From NCBI RefSeq assembly GCF_006539885.1, contig NZ_BJNW01000002.1, positions 148,414 through 212,413 of the forward strand: a stretch of 64,000 nt of DNA, given 5' to 3'. A model generated the notes under the pieces. The model worked only from the letters and a program-made list of their open reading frames with translations. It was not told the origin of the DNA and did no database searches. The position numbers were made by a program, and so were the translations under genes. Within the stretch, counting starts at the first letter, position 1; the number at the start of each line of letters is the position of its first letter. This document shows positions 8,884 through 17,499 of the stretch, piece after piece. Source of the DNA: Kocuria varians (GTDB lineage Bacteria; Actinomycetota; Actinomycetes; Actinomycetales; Micrococcaceae).

Positions 8884-9557
8884 TGTTCCTCCTGAACGGG
8901 TACGGATTCGGGGGTCACGTCCACCAGGTCCACCCGGTAGGTCGCTTCGGTCTTCTGGGCCACTTCTGCTTCGCTCACGCCCGGGGCCAGGGTGCGCAGC
9001 ACGAGCCCGGCGTCCTCGACGTCGAACACGCACAGGTCCGTGATGATCCGGTCCACCACGCCCACCCCGGTGAGGGGCAGCTCGCACTCGTGCTTGAGCT
9101 TGGCGGAGCCGTCCTTGGCCACGTGCTCGGTGAGCACCACCACCCGGGGCGTGCCGGCCACGAGGTCCATGGCGCCGCCCATGCCCTTGACCATCTTGCC
9201 CGGAATCATCCAGTTGGCCAGGTCTCCCCTCTCGGAGACCTGCATGGCACCCAGGATCGCCATCTTCACGTGTCCGCCGCGGATCATCCCGAAGGACGTG
9301 GCGGAGTCGAAGATCGCGGCCCCCGGCTGCAGGGTGATGGTCTGCTTGCCGGCGTTGATGAGGTCCGGGTCCTCGTCCCCCTCGTACGGGAACGGGCCCA
9401 TGCCCAGCACACCGTTCTCGGACTGCAGCACCACGCTCACCCCCGGCGGAAGGGTGTTGGCCACGAGCGTGGGGATGCCGATCCCCAGGTTCACGTAGTC
9501 CCCGTCCGCCAGTTCCGACGCCGCGATGGCCGCCATTTCGTCCCGCGTCCAGCTCAT
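8880..9557 (-). CDS. 3-oxoacid CoA-transferase, subunit B
   Basis: Beta subunit of 225 residues of a family I CoA transferase. The catalytic glutamate is in [14 protein letters not shown] (about residue 51), and the N-terminal [19 protein letters not shown] is typical. With subunit A it moves CoA from succinyl-CoA or acetyl-CoA to acetoacetate. Its start overlaps the end of subunit A (ATGA) and its end overlaps the thiolase start. Scot-type and PcaJ-type enzymes are close in sequence; neighbours (3-hydroxybutyrate dehydrogenase, AtoE, thiolase) favour acetoacetate. Confidence 0.92.
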   Translation of the reverse strand: MSWTRDEMAAIAASELADGDYVNLGIGIPTLVANTLPPGVSVVLQSENGVLGMGPFPYEGDEDPDLINAGKQTITLQPGAAIFDSATSFGMIRGGHVKMAILGAMQVSERGDLANWMIPGKMVKGMGGAMDLVAGTPRVVVLTEHVAKDGSAKLKHECELPLTGVGVVDRIITDLCVFDVEDAGLVLRTLAPGVSEAEVAQKTEATYRVDLVDVTPESVPVQEEQ

Positions 9558-10288
9558 GCCGTCGCTCCTTCGTTCTCGGCCGCGCCCTCGGGCCGTGGCC
9601 GGACGGTGCGCTGCTCGATCTCCTTGGGCGCCCCGGAGTACTGCACCACGTGCTGCACGTACACCCCCGGGGTCACGATGTGGTCCGGGTCCAGATCACC
9701 GGGTGCCACGATCTCCTCGACCTCCGCGAAGGTGATCCTCCCTGAGGCCGCGCACACAGGGTTGAAGTTGCGCGAGGTGCGGCGGTAGACCAGGTTGCCG
9801 TCCGTGTCCCCGCACCACGCGTGCACCAGGGCGACGTCCGCCACGATCCCGCGCTCCTGCAGGTAGGTGCGGCCGTCGAACTCCGCAGTCGGTTTGCCCT
9901 CCGCCACGGGGGTGCCCACGCCGGTGGCGGTGTAGAACGCGGGAATCCCCGCACCGCCCGCGCGCAGCCGTTCGGCGAGAGTGCCCTGCGGGGTGAACTC
10001 CACCTCGAGCTCACCCTCGAGGTACTGCCGCGCGAACTCCTTGTTCTCCCCCACGTAGGAGGCGAGCACCCTGGAGACATGCCGGTTCTCAAGCAGCAGC
10101 CCCAGCCCCTTGCCGTCCACGCCCATGTTGTTGGACACCACGGTGAGGTCCTTCACGCCACTGTCCCGCACCGCCTCGATGAGGTCCCGGGGGATCCCCG
10201 AGAGCCCGAAGCCTCCCACCGCGAGCGTCATACCGTCCCGTAGCGTCTGCGCCAGCAGCTCCGCCACGCCCTCCCTGACCTTGGACAT
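9554..10288 (-). CDS. 3-oxoacid CoA-transferase, subunit A
   Basis: Alpha subunit of 244 residues, first gene of the operon. The CoA-binding glycine motif [18 protein letters not shown] is at residues 20-40. Start ATG 10288 is preceded by GGGGTG. It activates acetoacetate to acetoacetyl-CoA with the beta subunit. The promoter must lie in the 156-base region shared with the divergent IclR gene, where a CRP-like site TGTGATCTGCCTCTCA is seen. Confidence 0.92.
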   Translation of the reverse strand: MSKVREGVAELLAQTLRDGMTLAVGGFGLSGIPRDLIEAVRDSGVKDLTVVSNNMGVDGKGLGLLLENRHVSRVLASYVGENKEFARQYLEGELEVEFTPQGTLAERLRAGGAGIPAFYTATGVGTPVAEGKPTAEFDGRTYLQERGIVADVALVHAWCGDTDGNLVYRRTSRNFNPVCAASGRITFAEVEEIVAPGDLDPDHIVTPGVYVQHVVQYSGAPKEIEQRTVRPRPEGAAENEGATA

Positions 10289-10313
10289 GCCACCCCTTCG
10301 CCTTGTGCACCTG

Positions 10314-10329
10314 TGTGATCTGCCTCTCA
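10314..10329. promoter_or_regulatory. CRP/GlxR-like site
   Basis: TGTGATCTGCCTCTCA fits TGTGA-N6-TCACA with one mismatch. It lies between the divergent CoA-transferase and IclR genes, 26 bases upstream of the CoA-transferase start codon. Suggests cAMP-linked carbon control (inference). Confidence 0.45.
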
Positions 10330-10444
10330 GGGTAGGAACGGTTCACATCCTGGTCAAAGGTCAGCCCGACATCTCGCGGAACACGCCACATTCTGGAAAA
10401 CTGACGACAGATTGACCACATGGTGGACACCACGGGAGGGCGCT

Positions 10445-11293
10445 GTGACAGGTTCCGAGGAACGGGCCCACCCGCGGCGAGCGCCGGAAAGCGAGCCGAC
10501 GACGACGCCGGGTGCCCAGGTGGTGGGCCGCGTCGCCGCGGTTCTGCAGGCCGTGGCCACCACGGAGCACGGCGGCAGCACCGCGGGGATCGCCCGCCGC
10601 ACCGGACTCACCCGCCCCACCGCGCACCGGCTGCTCTCCGCGCTCGTCCACGAGGGAATGCTCGACCGCACCCCCGCCGGCGAATGGGTGCTCGGCTTCG
10701 AGCTGACCATCCTGGGTGCGGTCGCCGCGCAGCGCTACCCCGCGCAGGACCTCGCCACCCCGCACCTGCACATGCTCGCGGAAGCCACCGGGGAGTCCGC
10801 CTTCTTCTCCGCCCGCCGCGGGGACGAGGTGATCTGCCTGGAACGCGCAGAGGGCTCGTTCCCGGTGCGCTCCCACGTGCTGCACGAGGGGCTGCGGCTG
10901 CCCCTGGGCGTCGCCTCCGCGGGGCTGGCGATCCTCGGACACCTCCCCGAGGACCAGATCGAGGCCGCACTGGCCGCGACCCGCCAGCGCCGCGCCGAGC
11001 TCGGCACCCAGCACGACGACGCCCACGTCCGCCGCCTCGTGGGGCACGTCCGCGAGCACGGCTGGTCGCTGAACCCGGGCCGGATCGTGGAGGGCTCCTG
11101 GGGCATGGCGGCCGCGGTGTTCGACGCCTCGGGCCAGCCCCGCTACGCGCTCTCGCTCACGGGCATCGAGTCACGCTTCCGCCCGGCGCGGCAGCGGCAG
11201 CTCGGGGCCGCACTGCTGGACCAGGCGCACCGGCTGAGCACGGCGCTGCGGACGGGCCAGGCGACGTCGCCCGGCCCGTCGGTCGGCCGGTGA
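10445..11293 (+). CDS. IclR-family regulator
   Basis: Protein of 282 residues. The winged helix-turn-helix occupies about residues 28-85 (STAGIARRTGLTRPTAHRLL) and the IclR effector domain follows, with the usual GWSLNPGRIVEGSWGMAA segment. GTG 10445 is chosen because GGGAGGGC lies just upstream; a TTG 11 codons earlier is in frame but has no such signal. It is divergent from the CoA-transferase/thiolase operon and convergent with the 3-hydroxybutyrate dehydrogenase gene, so it likely controls ketone-body use. Confidence 0.88.
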   Translation: MTGSEERAHPRRAPESEPTTTPGAQVVGRVAAVLQAVATTEHGGSTAGIARRTGLTRPTAHRLLSALVHEGMLDRTPAGEWVLGFELTILGAVAAQRYPAQDLATPHLHMLAEATGESAFFSARRGDEVICLERAEGSFPVRSHVLHEGLRLPLGVASAGLAILGHLPEDQIEAALAATRQRRAELGTQHDDAHVRRLVGHVREHGWSLNPGRIVEGSWGMAAAVFDASGQPRYALSLTGIESRFRPARQRQLGAALLDQAHRLSTALRTGQATSPGPSVGR

Positions 11294-11298
11294 GCCCG

Positions 11299-12051
11299 TC
11301 AGGACGCGGTCCAGCCGCCGTCCATCGTGTAGGACGAGCCCGTCATCATCCCCGCGGACGGCCCGGCGAGGAACGCGATCAGCTCCCCCACCTCCTCGGG
11401 CTCCACGAGGCGCTTCACGGCGGCCTCGGTGAGCATGATCTTCTCGACCACCTCGTTCTCCGGGATCCCGTGGAGGGCGGCCTGGTCCTTGATCTGGCGG
11501 TCCACCAGCGGGGTGCGCACGTAGCTGGGATTCACGCAGCTGCTCGTGACACCGTGCGGTGCGCCCTCCAGCGCCACGGTCTTGGACAGCCCCTCCAGCC
11601 CGTGCTTCGCCGCGACGTAGGCGGACTTGAAAGCGGACGCGCGCAGCCCGTGGATCGAGGACACGTTGACCACCCGGCCCCAGCCACGCTCGTACATGTG
11701 CGGCAGCGCGGCGCGGATCAGCAGGAACGGGGACTCGAGCATGAGCGTGAGGATCCGGTGGAAGTCCCCCGGGTCGAAGTCCTGGACGGGGGCCACCTTC
11801 TGGATCCCCGCGTTGTTCACGAGCACGTCCACGTCCAGGGTGAGCTCCGCGAGCGCGGCGGTGTCCGTGAGGTCCACGGCCCACGCCTCGCCGCCCACCT
11901 CCTCCGCGACGGTCGCCGCGGCGTCGGGGTCGATGTCAGCGACCACCACGTGGGCGCCGTCGCGGGCCAGCGCGCGCACGGCGGCGGCGCCGATCCCGCT
12001 GGCACCGCCCGTCACGAGTGCCTTCGTGCCGTCAAGGGGTGCTGTGGACAT
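11299..12051 (-). CDS. bdhA: 3-hydroxybutyrate dehydrogenase (SDR)
   Basis: Short-chain dehydrogenase of 250 residues. The NAD motif is TGGASGIG, the structural NNAG is present, and the catalytic Ser-Tyr-Lys lie in NVSSIHGL and SAYVAAKHGLEGLSK. The segment VNPSYVRTPLVDRQIKDQA closely matches D-beta-hydroxybutyrate dehydrogenases, which turn 3-hydroxybutyrate into acetoacetate for the neighbouring CoA transferase. Start ATG 12051 has an AAGGAG ribosome binding site. The genes for oxidation, CoA activation and cleavage therefore lie together. Confidence 0.9.
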   Translation of the reverse strand: MSTAPLDGTKALVTGGASGIGAAAVRALARDGAHVVVADIDPDAAATVAEEVGGEAWAVDLTDTAALAELTLDVDVLVNNAGIQKVAPVQDFDPGDFHRILTLMLESPFLLIRAALPHMYERGWGRVVNVSSIHGLRASAFKSAYVAAKHGLEGLSKTVALEGAPHGVTSSCVNPSYVRTPLVDRQIKDQAALHGIPENEVVEKIMLTEAAVKRLVEPEEVGELIAFLAGPSAGMMTGSSYTMDGGWTAS

Positions 12052-12171
12052 CTGCGGGCTCCTTCGCCAGGGGTCGCTCCCCCTGACACCTGACACAGGG
12101 GGTCTTGCTCCCAGGATAGGCACGCTGTGATTCGTCCCACCCCCGCCGCGTGCTGTTGGATGGAGGGGCAC

Positions 12172-12252
12172 CCATCCAGAGCGGCCCAGAGATCTGGCTC
12201 GTCCAAGCCGCAGCAACCGGATCACACCCGGTGCTAATGCCAGAACCGATGG
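12172..12252 (+). promoter_or_regulatory. S-box (SAM-I type) riboswitch
   Basis: The leader of the MetE-like gene folds like SAM-I. P1 is CCATC (12172-12176) with GATGG (12248-12252). It is followed by AGAGCGGC, a CAGAGATCTGG arm, GCCGCAGCAACC, the P3 hairpin CCGGATCACACCCGG and GGTGCTAATGCC. AGAG, GCAACC and GGTGCTAA are S-box landmarks in the right order. The 3' side of P1 ends just before the GGAAAGGAC ribosome binding site, which suggests translational control. Confidence 0.8.
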
Positions 12253-12269
12253 AAAGGACGCGGCACCCC

Positions 12270-13481
12270 ATGCCCCACAACACCGACCGGATCCAGACGA
12301 CCCACGTGGGTTCCCTGCCCCGCACGCCCGAGCTGCTCGCGGCGAACACGCGGTTCCAGCAGGGCGAGATCGACCTCGCGCAGCTCGGCCAGGCCCTGGA
12401 CGAGGGCGTCACGGAGATCGTGCGCACCCAGCGTGAGATCGGCATCGACATCGTCAACGACGGCGAGTACGGCCACACCACGTCCGGCGCCGTGGACTAC
12501 GGGGCCTGGTGGAACTACTCGTTCCACCGCCTGGGCGGGCTGACGCCCACGGACGAGGACCGCTGGCAGGACACGGCGAAGCACCGCTCGAGTCCCGGGC
12601 ACATCGTGCTCACGACCTTCCAGGACCGCCGGGACCGCGAGCGCTTCCGGGACGCTTACGAGGACCCCACGGCCGGTGTGCTCGCGCACCGCAACGCGGT
12701 CTCCCAGCCCAAGATCACCGGCCCGCTGACCTACACGGGCCAGGAGGCGGTGGCCGGTGACATCCGCCGCGTCAAGGACGCCATGGCCGCGAACGGCGCC
12801 ACGCAGGGCTTCGTGGCGGCGCTGTCCCCCGGCTCGTGCGCCCGTGTGAAGAACGAGTACTACACGACCGACGAAGAGCTGGTCTACGCGTGCGCGGACG
12901 CGATGCGCGAGGAGTACCGGGCCATCGTGGACGCCGGGCTGACCGTGCAGATCGACGACCCCTCGATCGCCGAGTCCTGGGACCAGATCAACCCCGAGCC
13001 CACGGTCGAGGACTACCTGGACTTCACCCGCCTGCGCGTGGAGGCCCTGAACTACGCCCTGCGCGGGCTGCCGCAGGAGCAGGTCCGCTTCCACCTGTGC
13101 TGGGGCTCGTGGCACGGCCCGCACACCACGGACCTCGAGCTGAAGTACCTCGTGGACCTCATGCTCACCATCAACGCGCAGGGCTACAGCTTCGAGGCGT
13201 CGAGCCCCCGCCACGGCCACGAGTGGAAGGTCTGGGAGGACCACCCGCTGCCCGAGGGCAAGGTGGTCTACCCGGGCATGGTCTCCCACTCGACCAACGG
13301 CGTGGAGCACCCGGAGCTCGTGGCGCAGCGCATCGAGCAGTACGCCTCCGTGGTGGGCCGCGAGAACGTCATCGCCTCCACGGACTGCGGCCTGGGCGGG
13401 CGCCTGCACCCGCAGATCGCGCTCGCCAAGCTCGGCTCGCTGGTGGAGGGCGCGCGGATCGCCTCGCAGCGCCTCTTCTGA
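12270..13481 (+). CDS. MetE C-terminal-domain-like methyltransferase
   Basis: Protein of 403 residues resembling the catalytic half of cobalamin-independent methionine synthase (COG0620). It starts with THVGSLPRTPELL, the usual start of this stand-alone subfamily. HLCWGSWHGPH and the late STDCGLGGRLH correspond to zinc-ligand regions (His, Cys). It lacks the N-terminal MetE domain, so the methyl donor is uncertain. Control by an S-box riboswitch points to methionine or homocysteine metabolism. The start is ATG 12270 behind GGAAAGGAC. A terminator follows at 13535. Confidence 0.85.
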   Translation: MPHNTDRIQTTHVGSLPRTPELLAANTRFQQGEIDLAQLGQALDEGVTEIVRTQREIGIDIVNDGEYGHTTSGAVDYGAWWNYSFHRLGGLTPTDEDRWQDTAKHRSSPGHIVLTTFQDRRDRERFRDAYEDPTAGVLAHRNAVSQPKITGPLTYTGQEAVAGDIRRVKDAMAANGATQGFVAALSPGSCARVKNEYYTTDEELVYACADAMREEYRAIVDAGLTVQIDDPSIAESWDQINPEPTVEDYLDFTRLRVEALNYALRGLPQEQVRFHLCWGSWHGPHTTDLELKYLVDLMLTINAQGYSFEASSPRHGHEWKVWEDHPLPEGKVVYPGMVSHSTNGVEHPELVAQRIEQYASVVGRENVIASTDCGLGGRLHPQIALAKLGSLVEGARIASQRLF

Positions 13482-13534
13482 GCGGCTCCTCAACGGCGGG
13501 CGCCGGCGACGACGACGACGCCGCACCGCCCCGC

Positions 13535-13574
13535 CCACGGTCCCGGCACCTCCGCGGAGGGGCCGGGACCGTGG
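13535..13574 (+). terminator. Hairpin terminator after the MetE-like gene
   Basis: CCACGGTCCCGGC (13535-13547) pairs perfectly with GCCGGGACCGTGG (13562-13574). Confidence 0.8.
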
Positions 13575-13688
13575 CGTGTCCGCCGCGTGCGGCGCGGCAG
13601 GCAACCCGGCCGCCGCACGGCGTCGACGTCGGCGCACACCACACGCAACCCGGCGGCGTCGTAACATATACGATTTAATACACGACAC

Positions 13689-13746
13689 GGTGACGCGGCT
13701 CACACCCGTGCGTACACTCTGCTTTCAAGACCAATCGGTCGGTTAT
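13689..13746 (+). promoter_or_regulatory. Promoter with CRP-like site and PaaR-like operator
   Basis: GGTGACGCGGCTCACA (13689-13704) resembles a CRP/GlxR site and overlaps a GTGACG -35. TACACT (13713-13718, 17 bases later) is a -10. GACCAATCGGTCGGTTAT (13729-13746) matches the operator found at four other phenylacetate promoters. This ties the MFS gene at 13810 to that regulon. Confidence 0.6.
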
Positions 13747-13809
13747 TGCATTCAGGCCCCCGCCTCTGGCACCACGGACCCCTCGGCCCGAAGATTCTGG
13801 AGATCCACC

Positions 13810-15237
13810 ATGGCATCCACCACCGCGCCCGCCACGCCGGCGCACACCATGACCCGCGAGGAACGCAAGGTCCTCGCGGGCACGCTCGTGGGCACCACCA
13901 TCGAGTGGTACGACTTCTTCATCTATGCGCAGGCCGCAGCCTTTATCCTGGCCGCGCACTTCTTCAACCCGCTGGGTGCGGAGAACGCGCAGCTCGCCCA
14001 GGTCGTCTCGTGGGCGTCCCTGGGCATCAGCTTCCTGTTCCGCCCGCTGGGCGCGATCGTGGCGGGGCACATCGGTGACCGCTTCGGCCGCAAGGTCACG
14101 CTCGTGCTGACCCTGTTCGGCATGGGCGCGGCCACCACGCTGATCGGCGTGCTGCCCACGTACGAGCAGATCGGCATCACCGCACCCATCCTGCTGGTGC
14201 TGCTGCGCATCCTGCAGGGCTTCTCCGCCGGCGGCGAGTGGGGCGGCGCGGCGCTGATGTCCGTGGAGCACGCGCCCGTGAACAAGCGCGGCCTCTACGG
14301 TGCGTACCCGCAGATCGGTGTGCCCATCGGCATGCTCATGGCCACCCTGTTCATGTTCGGCCTGAGCACCGCCCTGACTCCGCAGCAGTTCGAGTCCTGG
14401 GGCTGGCGCATCCCGTTCCTCTTCTCCATCGTGCTGATCTTCGTGGGCTGGCTGATCCGCCGCTCCGTGGACGAGTCCCCGGTGTTCCTGGCCATGCAGC
14501 AGCGCGCCAAGGAGTCCTCCGCGCCGCTCGGGCAACTCTTCCGCAGCAACTGGCGCGAGGTCGTGCTGGCCGCGCTGATCTTCGCCGGCAACAACGCCGC
14601 GGGCTACCTGGTCATCGCATTCTTCGCGTCCTACGGGACCAAGGTGCTGCACATGTCCCGCCCCGAGACGCTCGTCGCCTCCCTCGTGGGCGGCGTCGGC
14701 TGGCTCATCTTCACCATGCTCGGCGGGTGGATGTCGGACAAGATCGGGCGCAGGCTCACGTTCCAGATCGGCTACGCCATCATCATCCTGTGGGCCGTGC
14801 CCATGTGGTGGCTGCTCAACACGGCGTCCCTGCCGCTGTTCGCGCTGGCCATCTTCGTGCTGACCATCGGCCTGGGCCCCTCCTACGGCCCGCAGTCCGC
14901 CATGTACGCGGAGATGTTCCCGGCCCGCGTGCGCTACTCCGGCGTGTCCATCGGCTACGCCCTGGGCTCGATCATCGGCGGCGCGTTCGCCCCCATGATC
15001 GCGGAGCTGCTGCTGGCCCGCACCGGCCACGCCTGGAGCATCGGCGTGTACATCGCGCTGATCTCCCTGGTGTCCTTCATCGCGGTGTGCTTCGTGAGGA
15101 AGTCGGACCAGGGCAAGGACCTGCACGTCGCGGAGGTGCACGAGGAGTACCTCCGCACGCACCCCGGGGAGCACGTGCCCGCCGTCGCCGGTGAGCCCGA
15201 GGAGGGCCCCGCCGTCGCAAGCGACCCCCGGCACTGA
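13810..15237 (+). CDS. MHS-family MFS transporter, candidate phenylacetate permease
   Basis: Membrane protein of 475 residues with about 12 helices and MHS motifs: GTTIEWYDFFIYAQAA, GHIGDRFGRK and LRILQGFSAGGEWGGAAL. The C-terminal tail is acidic and hydrophilic. Start ATG 13810 follows TGGAGA. Proton symporters of this family import small organic acids. Upstream lies the same TetR-type operator that precedes paaZ, paaA, paaI-paaK and the paaJ-like gene, so phenylacetate or a close aromatic acid is the proposed substrate (inference from regulation). Confidence 0.85.
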   Translation: MASTTAPATPAHTMTREERKVLAGTLVGTTIEWYDFFIYAQAAAFILAAHFFNPLGAENAQLAQVVSWASLGISFLFRPLGAIVAGHIGDRFGRKVTLVLTLFGMGAATTLIGVLPTYEQIGITAPILLVLLRILQGFSAGGEWGGAALMSVEHAPVNKRGLYGAYPQIGVPIGMLMATLFMFGLSTALTPQQFESWGWRIPFLFSIVLIFVGWLIRRSVDESPVFLAMQQRAKESSAPLGQLFRSNWREVVLAALIFAGNNAAGYLVIAFFASYGTKVLHMSRPETLVASLVGGVGWLIFTMLGGWMSDKIGRRLTFQIGYAIIILWAVPMWWLLNTASLPLFALAIFVLTIGLGPSYGPQSAMYAEMFPARVRYSGVSIGYALGSIIGGAFAPMIAELLLARTGHAWSIGVYIALISLVSFIAVCFVRKSDQGKDLHVAEVHEEYLRTHPGEHVPAVAGEPEEGPAVASDPRH

Positions 15238-15339
15238 CGCCGCGCCCGCGGCACCCGGCCCCGTGAGGGGCAGGCGCCGCGGGCACATCGCCCCGCAGCC
15301 GGAACTACGGCCACGGGGCGGCACGACCACCCGGGAACC

Positions 15340-15367
15340 GGCCCGGCATCCCGATGGATGCCGGGCC
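15340..15367 (+). terminator. Hairpin terminator after the MFS gene
   Basis: GGCCCGGCATC (15340-15350) pairs perfectly with GATGCCGGGCC (15357-15367), followed by TTCTCCT. Confidence 0.8.
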
Positions 15368-15400
15368 TTCTCCTCACCCGCCCCCGGCGCCGCGTCACCG

Positions 15401-15455
15401 ATTGACGCAGGTCACACGATCGGGGAACCTGAGCAGTGAACGATCGGTCAGTAAT
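15401..15455 (+). promoter_or_regulatory. Promoter with CRP-like half site and PaaR-like operator
   Basis: ATTGACGCAGGTCACA (15401-15416) carries a TTGACG -35 overlapping a CRP-like right arm TCACA. GAACGATCGGTCAGTAAT (15438-15455) is a PaaR-like operator lying between the predicted -10 region and the ribosome binding site CCAGGAG of the paaJ-like gene. Confidence 0.6.
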
Positions 15456-15476
15456 CCGCCCCAGCCAGGAGTAGCC

Positions 15477-16700
15477 ATGTCCTCCATGCCCCAAGCCTTC
15501 CTCGTCGGAGGCGCCCGTACACCCGTCGGCCGCTACGGCGGCGCCCTGTCCTCCGTCCGCCCGGACGACCTCGCGGCCCTGTGCCTCCGCTCGGTGGTCG
15601 AGGACGCCGGGATCGACCCGGCGCTGGTGGACGAGGTGATCCTGGGCAACGCCAACGGCGCCGGGGAGGAGAACCGCAACGTGGCCCGCATGGCGTGGCT
15701 GCTCAACGGCTACCCGGACACCGTCCCCGGCATCACCGTGAACCGCCTGTGCGCGTCCGGGATGTCCGCCATCACCCTGGCCTCGCAGATGGTCAACTCC
15801 GGTGCCGCGGACGTCGTGGTCGCCGGCGGTGTGGAGTCCATGTCCCGGGCGCCGTGGGTCATGGCCAAGCCCACCACGGCGTTCGCCAAGCCCGGCGAGG
15901 CCTTCGACACCTCCATCGGCTGGCGCTTCACCAACCCCGCGTTCCTGGACGGGCCTCTGTCCCGCGACGGCAAGATGACGTACTCCATGCCGGAGACCGC
16001 GGAGGAGGTCGCCCGCGTGGACGGCATCACCCGCGAGGACGCCGACGCCTTCGCCGCCCAGTCCCACGAGAAGGCCCTGGCGGCCATCCGCGCCGGGCAC
16101 TTCGAGCGGGAGATCGTGCCGGTCGAGGTGAAGGGCCGCAAGGGCGCCGTGACCGTGGTGGACACGGATGAGGGCCCGCGCGAGGGCTCCACCGTGGAGG
16201 TCCTCGCCACGCTGCGCCCGGTGGTCGCGGGCGGCTCCGTGGTCACCGCCGGCAACTCCTCCTCGCTCAACGACGGCGCCTCCGCCGTGATCGTGGCGAG
16301 CGAACGGGCCGTGACCAAGTACGGCCTCAACGCCCGCGCCCGCGTGGTGGCCGGCGGCTCCGCCGGTCTCGCGCCCGAGATCATGGGCCTGGGCCCGGTC
16401 CCGGCGTCCCAGAAGGTGCTCGAGCGCGCGGGCTGGGCCGTCGAGGACCTCGGCTCCGTGGAGATCAACGAGGCCTTCGCCACCCAGTCCCTCGGCTCCA
16501 TCCGCCGCCTGGGCCTGGACCCGGAGATCGTCAACCGGGACGGCGGCGCGATCGCCCTGGGCCACCCCCTCGGATCCTCCGGGTCGCGGATCGTGATCAC
16601 CCTGATGGGTCGCATGGAGCGCGAGCGCACCGGCAAGGGCCTGGCCACCATGTGCATCGGCGTGGGCCAGGGCGCCGCCCTGCTCGTGGAGCGGGTGTGA
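15477..16700 (+). CDS. paaJ: 3-oxoadipyl-CoA thiolase-like enzyme
   Basis: Thiolase of 407 residues. The active-site segment is ITVNRLCASGMSA (nucleophilic Cys near residue 95), with [16 protein letters not shown] and the terminal MCIGVGQGAALL. NRLCASG is characteristic of PaaJ/PcaF rather than acetoacetyl-CoA thiolases (NKVCLSG, as in the gene at 7693). It would release acetyl-CoA and succinyl-CoA at the end of phenylacetate breakdown. First gene of a three-gene operon with the hydratase and dehydrogenase, behind a PaaR-like operator. PcaF function in the beta-ketoadipate pathway is the alternative. Confidence 0.88.
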   Translation: MSSMPQAFLVGGARTPVGRYGGALSSVRPDDLAALCLRSVVEDAGIDPALVDEVILGNANGAGEENRNVARMAWLLNGYPDTVPGITVNRLCASGMSAITLASQMVNSGAADVVVAGGVESMSRAPWVMAKPTTAFAKPGEAFDTSIGWRFTNPAFLDGPLSRDGKMTYSMPETAEEVARVDGITREDADAFAAQSHEKALAAIRAGHFEREIVPVEVKGRKGAVTVVDTDEGPREGSTVEVLATLRPVVAGGSVVTAGNSSSLNDGASAVIVASERAVTKYGLNARARVVAGGSAGLAPEIMGLGPVPASQKVLERAGWAVEDLGSVEINEAFATQSLGSIRRLGLDPEIVNRDGGAIALGHPLGSSGSRIVITLMGRMERERTGKGLATMCIGVGQGAALLVERV

Positions 16701-16707
16701 TCCGGCC

Positions 16708-17499
16708 GTGACGAACGAGAACACCCCTCCGTGGGCCGAGGACTTCCAGGCCCTGCGCGTGGCCGAGACCCCGGACAGGATGCACGTGGCCCTGGACCGC
16801 CCGGAGGTGCGCAACGCCATCGACGAGGTCATGGTGGACGATCTGCACACCGTGTGCGGTCACCTGGAGCGCGAGCCGAAGATCCTGGTGCTCAGCGGCA
16901 CCGAGGTGAAGGGCAAGGGGATCTTCGCCTCCGGCGCGGACATCGCCCAGCTGCGCGAGCGGCGCCGCGAGGACGCCCTGCGCGGCGTGAACTCGCAGCT
17001 CTTCGACCGGATCGCCAAGCTGCCCATGCCCGTGATCGCGGCGCTCGACGGCTACGCCCTGGGCGGCGGCGCGGAGCTCGCGTGGGCCGCGGACTTCCGG
17101 ATCGGCACGCCCCGCGTGAAGGTGGGGCAGCCGGAGACCGGGCTGGGCATCATCGCCGCGGCGGGTGCGCTGTGGCGGCTCAAGGAGCTCGCGGGCGAGG
17201 CCCTGGCCAAGGACATCCTCATGGCGGGGCGCATCCTCTCCGCGCAGGAGGCCCTGGACGCGCGGCTGATCACCGAGATCCACGAGCCGGAGCAGCTGCT
17301 CGCCGCGGCGGACGCCCTCGCGGACCGGATCGCCGCGCAGGATCCGCTGGCCGTGCGGATCTCCAAGCGGGTCTTCGCGATGCCCCGCGAGGCACACCCC
17401 CACGTCGACGAGCTGGCACAGGCCGTCCTGTTCGAGTCGCAGGCGAAGTTCGACCGCATGCAAGCGTTCCTGGACCGCAAGAAGGAGTCGAAGAAATGA
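16708..17499 (+). CDS. Enoyl-CoA hydratase, PaaF-like
   Basis: Crotonase-fold protein of 263 residues. FASGADIAQL is the oxyanion-hole region, GYALGGGAELAWAADF the second oxyanion strand, and PETGLGIIAAAG covers the position of the second catalytic glutamate. Start GTG 16708, seven bases after the thiolase stop. It overlaps the dehydrogenase by ATGA. In phenylacetate breakdown it would hydrate 2,3-didehydroadipyl-CoA. The exact step is inferred from its place between thiolase and hydroxyacyl-CoA dehydrogenase. Confidence 0.85.
   Translation: MTNENTPPWAEDFQALRVAETPDRMHVALDRPEVRNAIDEVMVDDLHTVCGHLEREPKILVLSGTEVKGKGIFASGADIAQLRERRREDALRGVNSQLFDRIAKLPMPVIAALDGYALGGGAELAWAADFRIGTPRVKVGQPETGLGIIAAAGALWRLKELAGEALAKDILMAGRILSAQEALDARLITEIHEPEQLLAAADALADRIAAQDPLAVRISKRVFAMPREAHPHVDELAQAVLFESQAKFDRMQAFLDRKKESKK

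Larger units (their letters stand above)
13482..13809. other. Intergenic region: terminator, 12-mer and promoter
   Basis: Holds a 12-mer CGACGACGCCGC (13513-13524), the terminator at 13535, and the promoter/operator of the next gene (13689-13746). No gene seen. Confidence 0.6.

Noticed and set aside
12234..13703. Antisense frame of 489 codons over the MetE-like gene
   Set aside because: No motif; the sense gene has clear motifs, ribosome binding site and riboswitch.
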